A stretch of 64,000 nt of DNA from Acinetobacter sp. ANC 3929. Its GTDB lineage: Bacteria > Pseudomonadota > Gammaproteobacteria > Pseudomonadales > Moraxellaceae. The notes under the pieces were generated by a model. The model did not search any database and was not told where the DNA came from. It was given only the letters and a program-made list of their open reading frames with translations. Numbering within the stretch: position 1 is the stretch's first letter; every line of letters starts with the position of its first letter. Shown one piece after another: positions 55,106-64,000 of the stretch. Location of the stretch: the NCBI RefSeq assembly GCF_000369405.1, contig NZ_KB849994.1:431942-495941 (forward strand), written 5' to 3'. The translations under genes were made by a program, and so were the position numbers.

Positions 55106-57448
55106 ATGTTTCAAGCTATCTCTCAAAAAACGGTGATAAAGCCACTTAACCTAGCTATTGCTTTATCTATGAATGTCTTAACTGTACACGTCTACGCGGA
55201 GATTAATACAACAGTTTTGCTGAATTCGAACAAAACTGTAGCATTGCCTAAAAGCTCATCCACAGCCAATGATCAGAACCAAATTTATCAGATGACACCC
55301 ATCGTGGTACAGGCAGAAAAAGAAGATACCATTCAGTTTGGTCAGAGTGTATTAAACCAAAAAGCCATTGATCGTTATCAGGCAAACAATGTTGCTCAAT
55401 TACTCGATAACATGCCAAGTGTGGGTTCCGCTGGTTCGCCAAGACCAGGTGGGCAAACCATTAATATCTTGGGAATGGGTGGAGTAGAAGATGTTCCGAT
55501 TAGCTTGGATGACTCGGTTAAAAGCTTTGATAAATATCGTCAAGGTTCAGTCTTTATAGAGCCTGAAATTTTAAAGAAAATTACGGTAGATAAAGGGCCA
55601 CATAACGTTGAAGTTGGAAATGGTGGTTTTGGTGGAAAAGTCACATTGGAAACTAAAGATGCAACAGATCTGCTTCGAGATGACCAAAGTATAGGTGCTT
55701 TTTTAAAGTATTCACGTTTTTCCAATAATGCGCAAAATACTTATACTGGTGCAGTATATGGTAAAAGTGAAAATGGATTTGTAGATGGTATGCTCTATTA
55801 TACCAAGCGAGACAGTGGTGATGTTAAGCGTCCAGATGGCAGTAAGTTTTTATATTCTGCACAAGAACAAAATACCTATTTGGCCAAGCTGAATTTTTAT
55901 CCGACTGACAGCCAAAAAATCACCTTAAATGCGATGCAGGGTGGACACAAAGGCTGGGAACCATTTGCAGCGATGCGCGACCAAGATGCTGTACCCACTG
56001 AGGCGGATATTAAAAAGTATGGTTACGATGAGGCTTGGAAACGTCGTTTGGTTTATCGTGATCAGAATGATACCAGCTATTCGATGGGATATGAGTTCAA
56101 CCCAGAATCAAATCCATATATCAATCTAAAAGCGACGGCATCTTATTCAAAGACGGATCAACATGATCAAAGACTCCCCAGCGTTAATGGTTCAGCGGCA
56201 ACCTTGGGCAATGAAAGCTGGGTAACGTATACCAATACGGCTTTTAAACTCAGTAATATTAGTGATATTGCGACTGAATACGGTACGCATAAATTAAAAC
56301 TGGGGGCACAATATCAAAAGATGGAGCAGAACTCCCTGATTTACGATAAAAACAATGCCGCTAAGCCAGATTATAACTTTGGTTATTATGAACCAAATTA
56401 TATGCCCTCTGGGGATCAGCAAATGCTAAGTGCCTTTGTGGAAGATCAATATCAGATTAATAATTTTACCATTACACCATCGCTGCGTTACGATCACATC
56501 AGAAACACAGGTAACCCGAACCGTGCGCCACGTTATAACGATCCAAGTGCAGGGCATGACTATTCAAGCAAAACTTATACAGGCTGGTCGCCACGTTTAG
56601 GCTTGGCTTGGAAGCAGGCGGATTATCTGACTTGGTTTGCCAATATTAGTAAAACATGGCGTGCACCACGCGTAGATGAACAATATTATGTGCAATCGGC
56701 AGTAACATCTTTGTCTTCGACCAGTCGCTACTTATTGCCTGAAAAAATGCTGGCGATGCGTATTGGTAATGAAATGAATTTTGATGATGTTTTTGCTACT
56801 GAAGATCATTTACAGGTACGTCTTACTTATCATCGCAATCGTGGTAGTGATGAAATCTTCCGTAATCGTTCAGTCTTCTGCAAGGCACAGGCGGAAATCA
56901 ATGCCAATGGTGGAAATGGCAGTATGAGCGATTGTAATGGTAAGTACGATCCTGGTTTCTATCGCAATGTGAATGATTATACGATCAAAGCTTATGAAGC
57001 TGAGCTTTTCTATAATCAGCCGACCTGGTTCACTGGATTGACCTATTCATATATTCGAGGACGTCGTGACAATTCTCCGGTTAATCCGTGGTTTGATCAA
57101 AAAACATGGATGACGGATATTCCACCCAAAAAAGCTACGGCAACGTTAGGAATAAATGTACCAGAACATCATTTGACCATGGGGTGGAGAGGGATTTTTG
57201 TAGCAGCACAGGACCGGAGTTTATCTGACAATGATAAGTCGATTGCAGCATCCTCTTTTTCTTTGCCAAAAACCAAAGGCTATTCACTGCATAGTGTTTT
57301 TGCCGACTGGCAGCCTGTGGGTGACAAAGGACCAAAGTTAAATCTCTCAATTGATAATCTGTTTAATCGAGATTACAAAATGTATTTAGGTGAGTATATG
57401 ACGGGCACGGGTCGTGATTATAAGCTGAGCATCTCTCAATCATTCTAG
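55106..57448 (+). CDS. TonB-dependent outer-membrane receptor, hemoglobin/heme type
   Basis: A 780-residue receptor: signal peptide (IALSMNVLTVHVYA, cleavage near 31), plug domain (about 75-200; IQFGQSVLNQKAIDRYQANN, GQTINILGMGGVEDVPISLD, GPHNVEVGNGGFGGKVTLET) and a 22-strand barrel ending in Phe (DYKLSISQSF). The plug resembles the hemoglobin/heme receptor group; a WRAP segment stands at the FRAP position. It takes up ligand using TonB-ExbBD energy. The AraC regulator and Fur-like motifs upstream support iron control. Ligand assignment is by family likeness only. Confidence 0.88.
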   Translation: MFQAISQKTVIKPLNLAIALSMNVLTVHVYAEINTTVLLNSNKTVALPKSSSTANDQNQIYQMTPIVVQAEKEDTIQFGQSVLNQKAIDRYQANNVAQLLDNMPSVGSAGSPRPGGQTINILGMGGVEDVPISLDDSVKSFDKYRQGSVFIEPEILKKITVDKGPHNVEVGNGGFGGKVTLETKDATDLLRDDQSIGAFLKYSRFSNNAQNTYTGAVYGKSENGFVDGMLYYTKRDSGDVKRPDGSKFLYSAQEQNTYLAKLNFYPTDSQKITLNAMQGGHKGWEPFAAMRDQDAVPTEADIKKYGYDEAWKRRLVYRDQNDTSYSMGYEFNPESNPYINLKATASYSKTDQHDQRLPSVNGSAATLGNESWVTYTNTAFKLSNISDIATEYGTHKLKLGAQYQKMEQNSLIYDKNNAAKPDYNFGYYEPNYMPSGDQQMLSAFVEDQYQINNFTITPSLRYDHIRNTGNPNRAPRYNDPSAGHDYSSKTYTGWSPRLGLAWKQADYLTWFANISKTWRAPRVDEQYYVQSAVTSLSSTSRYLLPEKMLAMRIGNEMNFDDVFATEDHLQVRLTYHRNRGSDEIFRNRSVFCKAQAEINANGGNGSMSDCNGKYDPGFYRNVNDYTIKAYEAELFYNQPTWFTGLTYSYIRGRRDNSPVNPWFDQKTWMTDIPPKKATATLGINVPEHHLTMGWRGIFVAAQDRSLSDNDKSIAASSFSLPKTKGYSLHSVFADWQPVGDKGPKLNLSIDNLFNRDYKMYLGEYMTGTGRDYKLSISQSF

Positions 57449-57772
57449 TTTGAACGGTGTCCTGAATCTAAGTTAGACATTTGTAGTGCGTAAAAAAGAT
57501 ACAGATGCTGAGTTTAACTGAGTATCTGTACTTATCTGTAAAGATAATGAAAGTTATTTAACTATAGAAACGGGCAAAGGTTTATTTATTTTTATATCTA
57601 ATACCTTGAGCTTAACCATGGATACAATAAGCTAATCACGGAAATAAAGTGAATAGAAATCTAAATTTTCACTAAATGATAATTTTTTAATGATTTACTG
57701 TTAATTATTATGAAAAATAAAATCCTATAATAAGCCTGAATTATTATTGAAAGTTATCATTAAGGAATTTTA
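57449..57772 (+). promoter_or_regulatory. Intergenic region with AAATGATAATTTTT motif
   Basis: 324 AT-rich bases. AAATGATAATTTTT at 57674-57687 repeats 14 bases of the motif before the AraC gene. It lies 86 bases before the next ORF. Nothing else recognised. Confidence 0.45.
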
Positions 57773-58057
57773 GTGAAGGACTGGATCTGTAAAAAATGTA
57801 GAAAATATAGAAGATTTAATCCTGAGCATTTAAGATTAGGGCAAATTATTTGCTTTCTAGTCTTTGAAATAGAAGGTGTGGAGATTAAAAAAATAATAAA
57901 AGAAGGGGTTCTGTTAAAAAGAATGAATACCATCCTAATGGTATTGGATCATGGGAAAATTTTCTATTTAAAAGAAAGCGATGTTTATCCTATCGATGCG
58001 CCTGCTGATTTTGTTTATAATATGTTTGGTGAGTGTTTTTGCTTTTCAGATTATTGA
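57773..58057 (+). CDS. Hypothetical 94-residue CxxC protein
   Basis: GTG 57773 has AAGGA eight bases upstream. The protein begins WICKKCRKYRRFN with a CxxC pair, has hydrophobic strands (IICFLVFEIEGV, TILMVLDHGKIFYL) and ends with two Cys (ECFCFSDY). Possibly a small zinc-binding protein; family not recognised. It carries the same upstream motif as the AraC gene, so it may belong to that regulon. The next gene converges. Confidence 0.6.
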   Translation: MKDWICKKCRKYRRFNPEHLRLGQIICFLVFEIEGVEIKKIIKEGVLLKRMNTILMVLDHGKIFYLKESDVYPIDAPADFVYNMFGECFCFSDY

Positions 58058-58097
58058 TGTTAATTGTTTTTTGAAGAATAGCATTTTAGTTATCGAG

Positions 58098-59015
58098 TCA
58101 TTTACATAACTCTTGTCGTAATAGTGGAATTGAAAAATCTAAAAAAAGTTTTGTTGCTAATAAGACATTCTGCCGTGTTGGTATGAGTGCATTTACAAGC
58201 GAGTCACGCAAGAACCATTGCGTATCAGGCTCAAAAACCTCTACCAATTGACCAGATTTTAACTCTTCAATGCATAGGTACTTTGGCACGATTGCTACGC
58301 CTAAATCTTGCAGAACAATTGATTTTAAAATAGACATATTTCCACAGCTTACATACGGCTCGAGCTGCAAGTTAAATAGCTCATTATTTTGATGCAGAAA
58401 TTCTCTATGGACAAGTTTTTTATGAAATTCTAGAGCAATAAAGTTCATGGTTTTAAGTTCTTCTGGATGCTTAATCTTTTGTTTTTCTCGCATGTAATGG
58501 GGACTTGCGACCAAGAGCATGGATAACTCACAGACTGGACGAATGATTAAACTAGAATCTTGTAGTGGCTTTGATGAAATTCTAAAAACCAGATCCACTT
58601 GTGCACTGATTAAATCGATATTGTGATCTGCGGTATTCAGAATAATTTTGATTTTGGGATATTGGCGCATAAATGAATGAAGGATAGGAACCAAAGCTGC
58701 TTGTGCAAAGGTCGGAGAGCAGCCGATTCTTAAAGTTCCTTTAGGATCACCTGCAAGGTCTGTTGCAACTGCAAATGCATTATGTGCTGCTTGTTTTAAG
58801 GCTTTTGCATGGATATATACTTCTTCACCTGCTGGGGTCAGAACCACATTCCTTGTATTTCTATGGAATAAACGGACACCAATCCGATTTTCTAGTGCCA
58901 CAATATGTCGACTTAGTTTTGAACGTTGCAAACCGAGATGACGTGCTGCTGCGGAGAAGCCTGCTTGCTCCACGACTTCAGCAAATAATAATAAGTCATC
59001 CAGTTTTTCCATCAT
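58098..59015 (-). CDS. LysR-family regulator divergent from metallo-hydrolase
   Basis: A 305-residue LysR protein: HTH (LLLFAEVVEQAGFSAAARHL, QRSKLSRHIVALENRIGVRL) and substrate domain. The frame is open to 59150, but that would overlap the divergent gene start; ATG 59015, with GGATG upstream, is the natural start. The AaeR/DsdC-like arrangement suggests it controls the divergent metallo-beta-lactamase-fold gene through the 114-base region between them. Confidence 0.88.
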   Translation of the reverse strand: MMEKLDDLLLFAEVVEQAGFSAAARHLGLQRSKLSRHIVALENRIGVRLFHRNTRNVVLTPAGEEVYIHAKALKQAAHNAFAVATDLAGDPKGTLRIGCSPTFAQAALVPILHSFMRQYPKIKIILNTADHNIDLISAQVDLVFRISSKPLQDSSLIIRPVCELSMLLVASPHYMREKQKIKHPEELKTMNFIALEFHKKLVHREFLHQNNELFNLQLEPYVSCGNMSILKSIVLQDLGVAIVPKYLCIEELKSGQLVEVFEPDTQWFLRDSLVNALIPTRQNVLLATKLFLDFSIPLLRQELCK

Positions 59016-59129
59016 ATTTTTACATCCATTGTTGCCAATTTTAGGACAGTATATTGTGAATTTTGTGGATTTTATCGTGTTGCTTAACTTGCTAGATTGA
59101 TCTTCGGAATAGTAGTGAAGGTTTGAAGT

Positions 59130-60110
59130 ATGCGTACAATTAAAAATCAAAGGATTAGAACATTTATAACCAATAAAATTTTTGTAGCATTATTGATATC
59201 ACTGCCATCCAGCTCCATTTTTGCACAAGATAATGGTCAATCTGTTGACCTGTCGGCTTATCAAAATCGTAGGGTTTTAAATGATTTTACGGCTGCATCG
59301 TGTCCTGAAAATCCGAAAAGTTTAACCCAAGTGAGAGGCAATCTTTATCGGCATACCACAGGTGCAGGTTTAGCGGTACATAGTGGCTTAGTCCTCATTA
59401 CAAAGGAAGGAGCTTTAATCATTGACCCAGCAATGACATGTACATCTGCATGGTTAAAAGAAGAAATCAAAAGACGTTTCGGTGTATCTGTGAAATATGT
59501 GGTTTATACCCATGCGCATGCTGATCATATTAGTGGTGGGCAAGTCTTTAAGGCAGATGGTGCAACGATTGTTGCCAATCAACGCAGTATTGAACCGATT
59601 GTGGGAGAAAAATTAGCAACAGCATTACCTGATCGAGTGTTTGATCAGGATATGAAAATTAGCTTGGGCGGCGAAGAAGTCTTGTTGCATTACGTGGCAC
59701 CTAGTCATTCAGACAGTATGGTGATGGTGCTTTTCCCTAAATATCAGGCACTGCAATGTACGGATGTTTGTGAAAGTAAAAGTATGCCCTATAACGATTT
59801 CCTCGACTTTTACTACACAGGCTGGATTGATACTTTAAATTGGGTTATCCGTCAGGATGTCGACATTATTGATGTTGGGCACTATACACCTGCAACTCGT
59901 GAAGATCAGATTGCCCTTCGAAATTATCTCGTAGACTTGCATCAGCAAGTACTGGACTTGGTTCGCGACGGTCAGTCTTGGGATCAACTCTACCGTAACG
60001 TAAAATTTAGCCCTGAAGTTCAGACTTGGATAGCGTTCAACACAATGAAAATGCCGAATATCCAAGGCATGTATCGATGGGTGAGTAACCATCGTAGAGG
60101 CAACTGGTAA
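59130..60110 (+). CDS. Exported metallo-beta-lactamase-fold hydrolase
   Basis: A 326-residue protein with a signal peptide (IFVALLISLPSSSIFA, cleavage near 34). The zinc site HAHADH, a His in APSHSDS and a His in DVGHYT are present. Between them, LQCTDVCESKSMPYND is unusual, with two Cys at the place of the bridging Asp region. The substrate is unknown; many periplasmic members are not beta-lactamases. Divergent LysR gene suggests substrate-induced expression. Confidence 0.85.
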   Translation: MRTIKNQRIRTFITNKIFVALLISLPSSSIFAQDNGQSVDLSAYQNRRVLNDFTAASCPENPKSLTQVRGNLYRHTTGAGLAVHSGLVLITKEGALIIDPAMTCTSAWLKEEIKRRFGVSVKYVVYTHAHADHISGGQVFKADGATIVANQRSIEPIVGEKLATALPDRVFDQDMKISLGGEEVLLHYVAPSHSDSMVMVLFPKYQALQCTDVCESKSMPYNDFLDFYYTGWIDTLNWVIRQDVDIIDVGHYTPATREDQIALRNYLVDLHQQVLDLVRDGQSWDQLYRNVKFSPEVQTWIAFNTMKMPNIQGMYRWVSNHRRGNW

Positions 60111-60246
60111 TCGCCATAAGCCGACAAAGCCAAGATTTTATTTTTAGGACATGACTTGTACAGCCCATGTTGCATGACTCAGCTAGAAGCTTCTTCTAAA
60201 TAATCAAAGCGTACATAGATTTGGTATGCATTTAAATAAGATATGA

Positions 60247-61212
60247 ATGAGTGTGAATGTGTTAGATATTAGAGATTTAAAGATTTTTATATATGCTGTT
60301 GAAAATTCATCTTTAACAGTGACGTCAGAAAAGCTTGGTATTGATCAGTCTACTGTCACGAAGCGGATTAATAGTATTGAACAGAAATTAAAAGGCAAAT
60401 TATTCAACCGTAAAAGTAGACCTCTGCAATTAACGCATTTTGGCGAAAAAGTATATTTCAAAGGGCGTCATATTCTCGAACAGATGGAGCAGCTAGAAAA
60501 TTTCCATCAACAAAAAACGGAATCATTTCTGGAAAAGATAAAAATAGGTCTTCCAATGACCTTGGTTGATGACTTATATGAATATATTGATGATAGATAT
60601 AAGTATGATCATTATTCGACTGAAGTTGAAATGCAAAGTGGATGGGGACGAAGCCTTATCCAACAAGTAGATGAGCGGGAACTTACACTTGCTATTGTGA
60701 TGATTCCCTCCAATCTGCATCTCTCTGAGCATTTATTTTTCAAAAATATTGGAACGTTACCTTTGGTTGTGGTTGCGCTCAAGAATGGTGTCAAAGAATA
60801 CAAAACGCTGGAGCGGTGTAGTAAAAAGGGGTGGGTTGTGCATCCCGAGGGTTGCTGTTTTAGAGAAAGCCTAAATAAAAAACTCAATGAAAAAGGATCC
60901 GTTTTTTATGCAAATAAGGAGGTTTTCGGGATAGAAGCTCAATTAAATAGTGTCGTAAACGGTGATGGATTGGGGATATTTCCTAAACCTTTTTTTGATA
61001 AGTATTCTGAGACGAATACCAATCTGGAAGTTGTACCAGTCAATGATTTTGATATCAGTCTTAAAGTGGGCATTGTGTATGCCGATAAAAAAGATTTAGA
61101 TCAAGTAAACTATTTTGCAAAAATTATAAAAGAGCGCTATTTCATTCAATTTGCTATCATTTTGAATTTAGGATTTTATTTTTTAGATAGTTTTACCATT
61201 ACTTTTATCTAA
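60247..61212 (+). CDS. LysR-family regulator
   Basis: A 321-residue LysR regulator: HTH (LKIFIYAVENSSLTVTSEKL, DQSTVTKRINSIEQKLKGKL) and effector domain. The last 20 residues (FAIILNLGFYFLDSF) are hydrophobic and unusual. Start ATG 60247 has only a weak ribosome site. It is 136 bases after the hydrolase gene and no clear target neighbours it downstream. Confidence 0.85.
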   Translation: MSVNVLDIRDLKIFIYAVENSSLTVTSEKLGIDQSTVTKRINSIEQKLKGKLFNRKSRPLQLTHFGEKVYFKGRHILEQMEQLENFHQQKTESFLEKIKIGLPMTLVDDLYEYIDDRYKYDHYSTEVEMQSGWGRSLIQQVDERELTLAIVMIPSNLHLSEHLFFKNIGTLPLVVVALKNGVKEYKTLERCSKKGWVVHPEGCCFRESLNKKLNEKGSVFYANKEVFGIEAQLNSVVNGDGLGIFPKPFFDKYSETNTNLEVVPVNDFDISLKVGIVYADKKDLDQVNYFAKIIKERYFIQFAIILNLGFYFLDSFTITFI

Positions 61213-61392
61213 GTGTAGTGCTGAGGAGATATGGTGCACTTAAATATATCGAAATGTAGCATAGGATAGGTCGATGATTTATTGTATAAACATAAGTTAT
61301 TTGAAGTGTTAACAAGATATATAAAACATGTGTGCAAAGAGGATAGGGTAAAATTAGGCATTAAAAATTAAAAAATCAATTAGGACTTAACA

Positions 61393-61725
61393 ATGAGAAA
61401 CATACGAGGGTGGATGCTTGCTTTGATAACGTCTACAGCTGTTTTTGCAGTTGAAACTTCTGGGGGAGATGTCAATGCAGTAGCACAAGTAAATCTTGGC
61501 AATGTATCATCAGGAAAAAATAAAAATTATCTTATTAAGCAATCTACAAAAAGGGCTGATATTGATGCTGAAGTTGATACACAAGCATTAAAATTAGGGG
61601 GTATTCATCGGCGAGAAGATGCGCGAGAATATCTTGAGTTAAAAGATAAAGAAGAAAGTATTGCGAAGCCGAATGAGAAAACTAAAAATAAGAATGAAAT
61701 GTCCAATAATCTGATAGCCGAGTAA
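61393..61725 (+). CDS. Small exported Lys/Glu-rich protein
   Basis: A 110-residue protein with a signal peptide (WMLALITSTAVFA, cleavage near 20) followed by a low-complexity, charged mature part (DTQALKLGGIHRREDAREYL and KPNEKTKNKNEM). No domain is recognised. Ribosome site AGGA lies before ATG 61393. Likely periplasmic or secreted. Confidence 0.65.
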   Translation: MRNIRGWMLALITSTAVFAVETSGGDVNAVAQVNLGNVSSGKNKNYLIKQSTKRADIDAEVDTQALKLGGIHRREDAREYLELKDKEESIAKPNEKTKNKNEMSNNLIAE

Positions 61726-61976
61726 ATTATCTTTTTTGCGAAATCTAAGTCTATATTGAATTTACGCAGTGATGCATTCTGAAATGTTTTCCACATAACT
61801 GTAACTGATCAGTTAAAAAAATATTAATGGAATTTATTTATTTGAAGGTAATTTCAAGCACTTAACTGACGAATTAATAAAAGTCTAATACTTATAACTC
61901 TTGTTACAACCATTTAGTCGACAAGCTTAAAAAAATTTCCCATAGTCCTATGAACAATATTATTGGGAGAACTGTT

Positions 61977-62204
61977 ATGGATAAAATTACAGTGATTGTG
62001 AAAGACCAAGAAGAAAATGAGTCTATTGTCGTAGCCCAGTTAAATGATTTAGAAGACCATGATATTCCTTTTTTTAAACGGGTTGAACATATTGAAGTAG
62101 AAGGGAATATCATTTTTCCAAATATTGACTTACTGTTCGAGAGTGATGTCGATGGAAAAATCTATAAGTTGGTTGCACCTGTGAACGATAAAAGATTTAT
62201 TTGA
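61977..62204 (+). CDS. Hypothetical 75-residue protein
   Basis: ATG 61977 is preceded by GGGAGA at proper distance; ATG 61950 is in frame upstream. Acidic and beta-rich (MDKITVIVKDQEENESIVVA, VEGNIIFPNIDLLFESD). Family not recognised. A terminator follows. Confidence 0.7.
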   Translation: MDKITVIVKDQEENESIVVAQLNDLEDHDIPFFKRVEHIEVEGNIIFPNIDLLFESDVDGKIYKLVAPVNDKRFI

Positions 62205-62229
62205 ATTTAGCCCTGTCTTTAAGCCGTGT

Positions 62230-62268
62230 AAAAACCCACTTATGCTCAAATCCAATAAGTGGGTTTTT
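62230..62268. terminator. Bidirectional terminator
   Basis: AAAAACCCACTTAT and ATAAGTGGGTTTTT are perfect 14-base arms with an 11-base loop between two convergent small genes. Confidence 0.92.
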
Positions 62269-62393
62269 ATTTGAGAGGGGTTAGCATTCGGTAAAACCTG
62301 ACTCAGTCTATAAGAAAAAGTAAAGAGCTTATGGGCTAGCTGTTACCTAAGCTCTTTATATATGAAAGTCATCTCTTTTTTGTCTCAGTTAGA

Positions 62394-62624
62394 TCAATGA
62401 ATGGGATTAAGCCCTTTCACAATATCATTAAATTCAGAACCATTGAGCCAAAAAGATTTCTTTAAAAACAGGGTCGTCATAATACTTTCTGCGGCTTCAC
62501 TATTTGGGCTTTCACAGAATAATCCGTAGCAATTGCCAAGGACTGTATCATTTTCAATAAGACGAATAAAATAAGCATGTTGTTCGTCAGCATAACCAAG
62601 AATAGCATCACGTTGATTGTTCAT
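62394..62624 (-). CDS. Hypothetical 76-residue protein
   Basis: A soluble protein (NQRDAILGYADEQHAYFIRL, CESPNSEAAESIMTTLF) with a Cys pair. GGAGACAT-like ribosome site precedes the start. It converges with the previous gene at the terminator and diverges from umuD. Function unknown. Confidence 0.65.
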   Translation of the reverse strand: MNNQRDAILGYADEQHAYFIRLIENDTVLGNCYGLFCESPNSEAAESIMTTLFLKKSFWLNGSEFNDIVKGLNPIH

Positions 62625-62836
62625 TTTTCATGTCTCCACATCAAAAATATTTGAATAGAATCTAACTGCCAAGAGATCAAATAGATTAATGAATTAGATC
62701 AATAACTTAATATCTTTTATTTGCATAAGTTATTCATTTAAAACATTAATTTTGATTTGTCTTACATCCTTGTCTAAGTTAAACAAGCCAAAATCTGATC
62801 TATGGATTCATTGTTATGCAAAATTAATTGTACGTC

Positions 62837-62863
62837 AACTTGAATTTGTAACTTTTTCAAGTT
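62837..62863. promoter_or_regulatory. UmuDAb-type operator before umuD
   Basis: AACTTGAA (62837-62844) and TTCAAGTT (62856-62863) form a perfect inverted repeat with an 11-base spacer, 41-68 bases before the umuD start. Inverted TTGAA/TTCAA sites are known as UmuDAb/DdrR targets in Acinetobacter. Confidence 0.75.
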
Positions 62864-62904
62864 AAATTATTTGAAAGTATTTTAAGCTTGGGTAGGGGGA
62901 AGGT

Positions 62905-63516
62905 ATGTCCAAAAAAAATGAATTTGAGCATGGGGGCGCAAGAACCAATGCAGGGCGGAAGGCACAATTCAGTGAGCCGACCAAAGTCATCCGTGTTCCT
63001 GAGTCCCAAGTTGATTTCATCAAAAATTGGTTACTGAATAATGTCAAAACTGATCAGCAAACTGATTTGGCCACTTCAATGAAAATACAAAATGTTCAAG
63101 CGAAGAATGATCGACTTTATCATATTCCATTGGCAACGGAACGTGTCGCAGCTGGTTTTCCGTCGCCTGCACAGGACCATGTTGAACAAGCTTTGGATTT
63201 AAATGAGTTTTTAATTCGTAATGAAAACTCAACTTTTATTGTGAAAGCAAACTCACTCTCGATGTTAGATGCTGGTATTGATATTGATGATCCTTTGGTG
63301 GTGGATCGTAGTCTTTCAGCGAAGTCTGGGGATATTGTGATTGCTTTGATTGATAATGATTTTACCGTTAAACGATTGATGATTGATCATCATTTCAGTC
63401 CACCTAAGGTGTGGTTAAAAGCAGAAAATCCTGACTATCAAAATATTTATATTACAGAAGGGCAAGAACTGTTGATCTGGGGTGTGGTGACGTATAACTT
63501 GAAGCCGATGAGGTAA
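62905..63516 (+). CDS. umuD: UmuD-type SOS regulator/polymerase subunit (UmuDAb)
   Basis: A 203-residue UmuD with the extended Acinetobacter N-terminus. The self-cleavage site A83-G84 (VAAGFPS), Ser119 (NSLSMLDAG) and Lys156 (FTVKRL) are at the exact published positions of UmuDAb, which acts as a LexA-like repressor of DNA-damage genes in this genus lacking LexA. The N-terminus (GARTNAGRK) may bind DNA. The operator lies upstream; umuC follows four bases later. Confidence 0.95.
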   Translation: MSKKNEFEHGGARTNAGRKAQFSEPTKVIRVPESQVDFIKNWLLNNVKTDQQTDLATSMKIQNVQAKNDRLYHIPLATERVAAGFPSPAQDHVEQALDLNEFLIRNENSTFIVKANSLSMLDAGIDIDDPLVVDRSLSAKSGDIVIALIDNDFTVKRLMIDHHFSPPKVWLKAENPDYQNIYITEGQELLIWGVVTYNLKPMR

Positions 63517-63520
63517 ACCA

Positions 63521-64000
63521 ATGAGTTTGCCACAACGTATTTTTGCTTTGATTGATGTCAATAATTGTTACGTCAGTTGTGAGCGTGTGTTCAATCCAAA
63601 GCTAGAAAACCGTCCTGTGGTGGTGCTCTCAAATAACGATGGTTGTGTGGTTTCCCGTTCTTATGAAGCAAAAAGACTTGGTATTCGAATGGCGGTGCCG
63701 TTATTTCAGATTGAAGAAATTATTCGTCAACACCAAGTGGAAGTCTTTTCTAGTAATTATGCTTTGTATGCAGAAATGTCACGCCGTTTTATGAACATAT
63801 TAGGCAGCTTTGTGGATCCATGTGAACAGGAAGTTTATTCGATAGATGAATGCTTTTTAGAGTTGACTGCATATCAGCATAGCTACGATTTAACTGAATA
63901 TGCGCATCAGATTCTGGATACGGTGAAAAACTGGTTGGGCTTGCCATGTTGCATTGGCATTGGTTATTCCAAGACCCAAGCCAAACTTGCCAATAATCTA
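63521..64000 (+). CDS. umuC: DNA polymerase V subunit UmuC (5' part)
   Basis: The first 160 codons of a Y-family polymerase: [19 protein letters not shown] with the catalytic Asp, [12 protein letters not shown], and [10 protein letters not shown] with the second acidic pair. AGGT lies before ATG 63521. It runs out of the window. With UmuD it makes the error-prone polymerase V induced by DNA damage. Confidence 0.96.
   Translation, partial: MSLPQRIFALIDVNNCYVSCERVFNPKLENRPVVVLSNNDGCVVSRSYEAKRLGIRMAVPLFQIEEIIRQHQVEVFSSNYALYAEMSRRFMNILGSFVDPCEQEVYSIDECFLELTAYQHSYDLTEYAHQILDTVKNWLGLPCCIGIGYSKTQAKLANNL

Noticed and set aside
59016-59150. Longer LysR start at 59150
   Set aside because: It would overlap the divergent hydrolase gene and the family start is at 59015.

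Overview
The window looks like chromosome of an Acinetobacter species. GC is low (about 38-40 percent by eye). The right end carries a 203-residue UmuD with the long N-terminus and the A83-G84, S119 and K156 residues known for UmuDAb of this genus, followed by umuC. A complete pgaABCD operon and a YcsF/YcsG/YcsI/KipI/KipA-type cluster are also present. No tRNA, rRNA or CRISPR array was seen.

1-31.16 kb: mutS (minus strand, C-terminus outside the window) and a roughly 28.6-kb integrative element inserted in its first codons. The element replaces the first ~15 codons, the ribosome site and the promoter of mutS. A displaced copy of the original mutS start survives at 31081-31158. The short core TGCATCAT lies in direct orientation at 2467-2474 and 31106-31113, and GTGTAGGTT repeats sit just inside both ends. 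Cargo from left to right: tyrosine integrase; an unknown gene broken by two inverted copies of a 1274-bp IS3-family element; a DUF932 / YqaJ exonuclease / Gp3-like / AlpA module; a type I restriction-modification locus (hsdM, hsdS, PD-(D/E)XK nuclease, small reverse ORF, hsdR); an overlapping methyltransferase-HNH pair; a 33-codon hydrophobic ORF; a full type I Zorya system (zorABCD); and a Fic protein behind a perfect palindrome. It is a mobile anti-phage island whose presence determines how mutS is started.

31.2-46 kb: core-type genes. These are a membrane acyltransferase-like protein, a small ORF with kup, a TerC-CBS protein with a possible ribosome-site hairpin, a DUF4424 protein, and a LysR regulator followed by NRAMP-like transporter, pxpA, DUF1445, fused PxpB-PxpC and biotin carboxylase-BCCP. 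The last group resembles a split urea-carboxylase-type enzyme with a lactamase subunit.

46-52 kb: pgaDCBA on the minus strand (poly-N-acetylglucosamine export and synthesis), with a perfect CRP-type palindrome in front of pgaA.

52-58 kb: AT-rich locus with two small orphan ORFs, an AraC-type regulator and a hemoglobin/heme-type TonB receptor. A motif AAATGATAAT recurs upstream of all of them, twice as a 16-bp direct repeat with 21-bp period, and a second perfect CRP-type site lies before the AraC gene.

58-64 kb: LysR regulator divergent from an exported metallo-beta-lactamase-fold protein, another LysR, three small ORFs, and umuD-umuC with a clear inverted-repeat operator.
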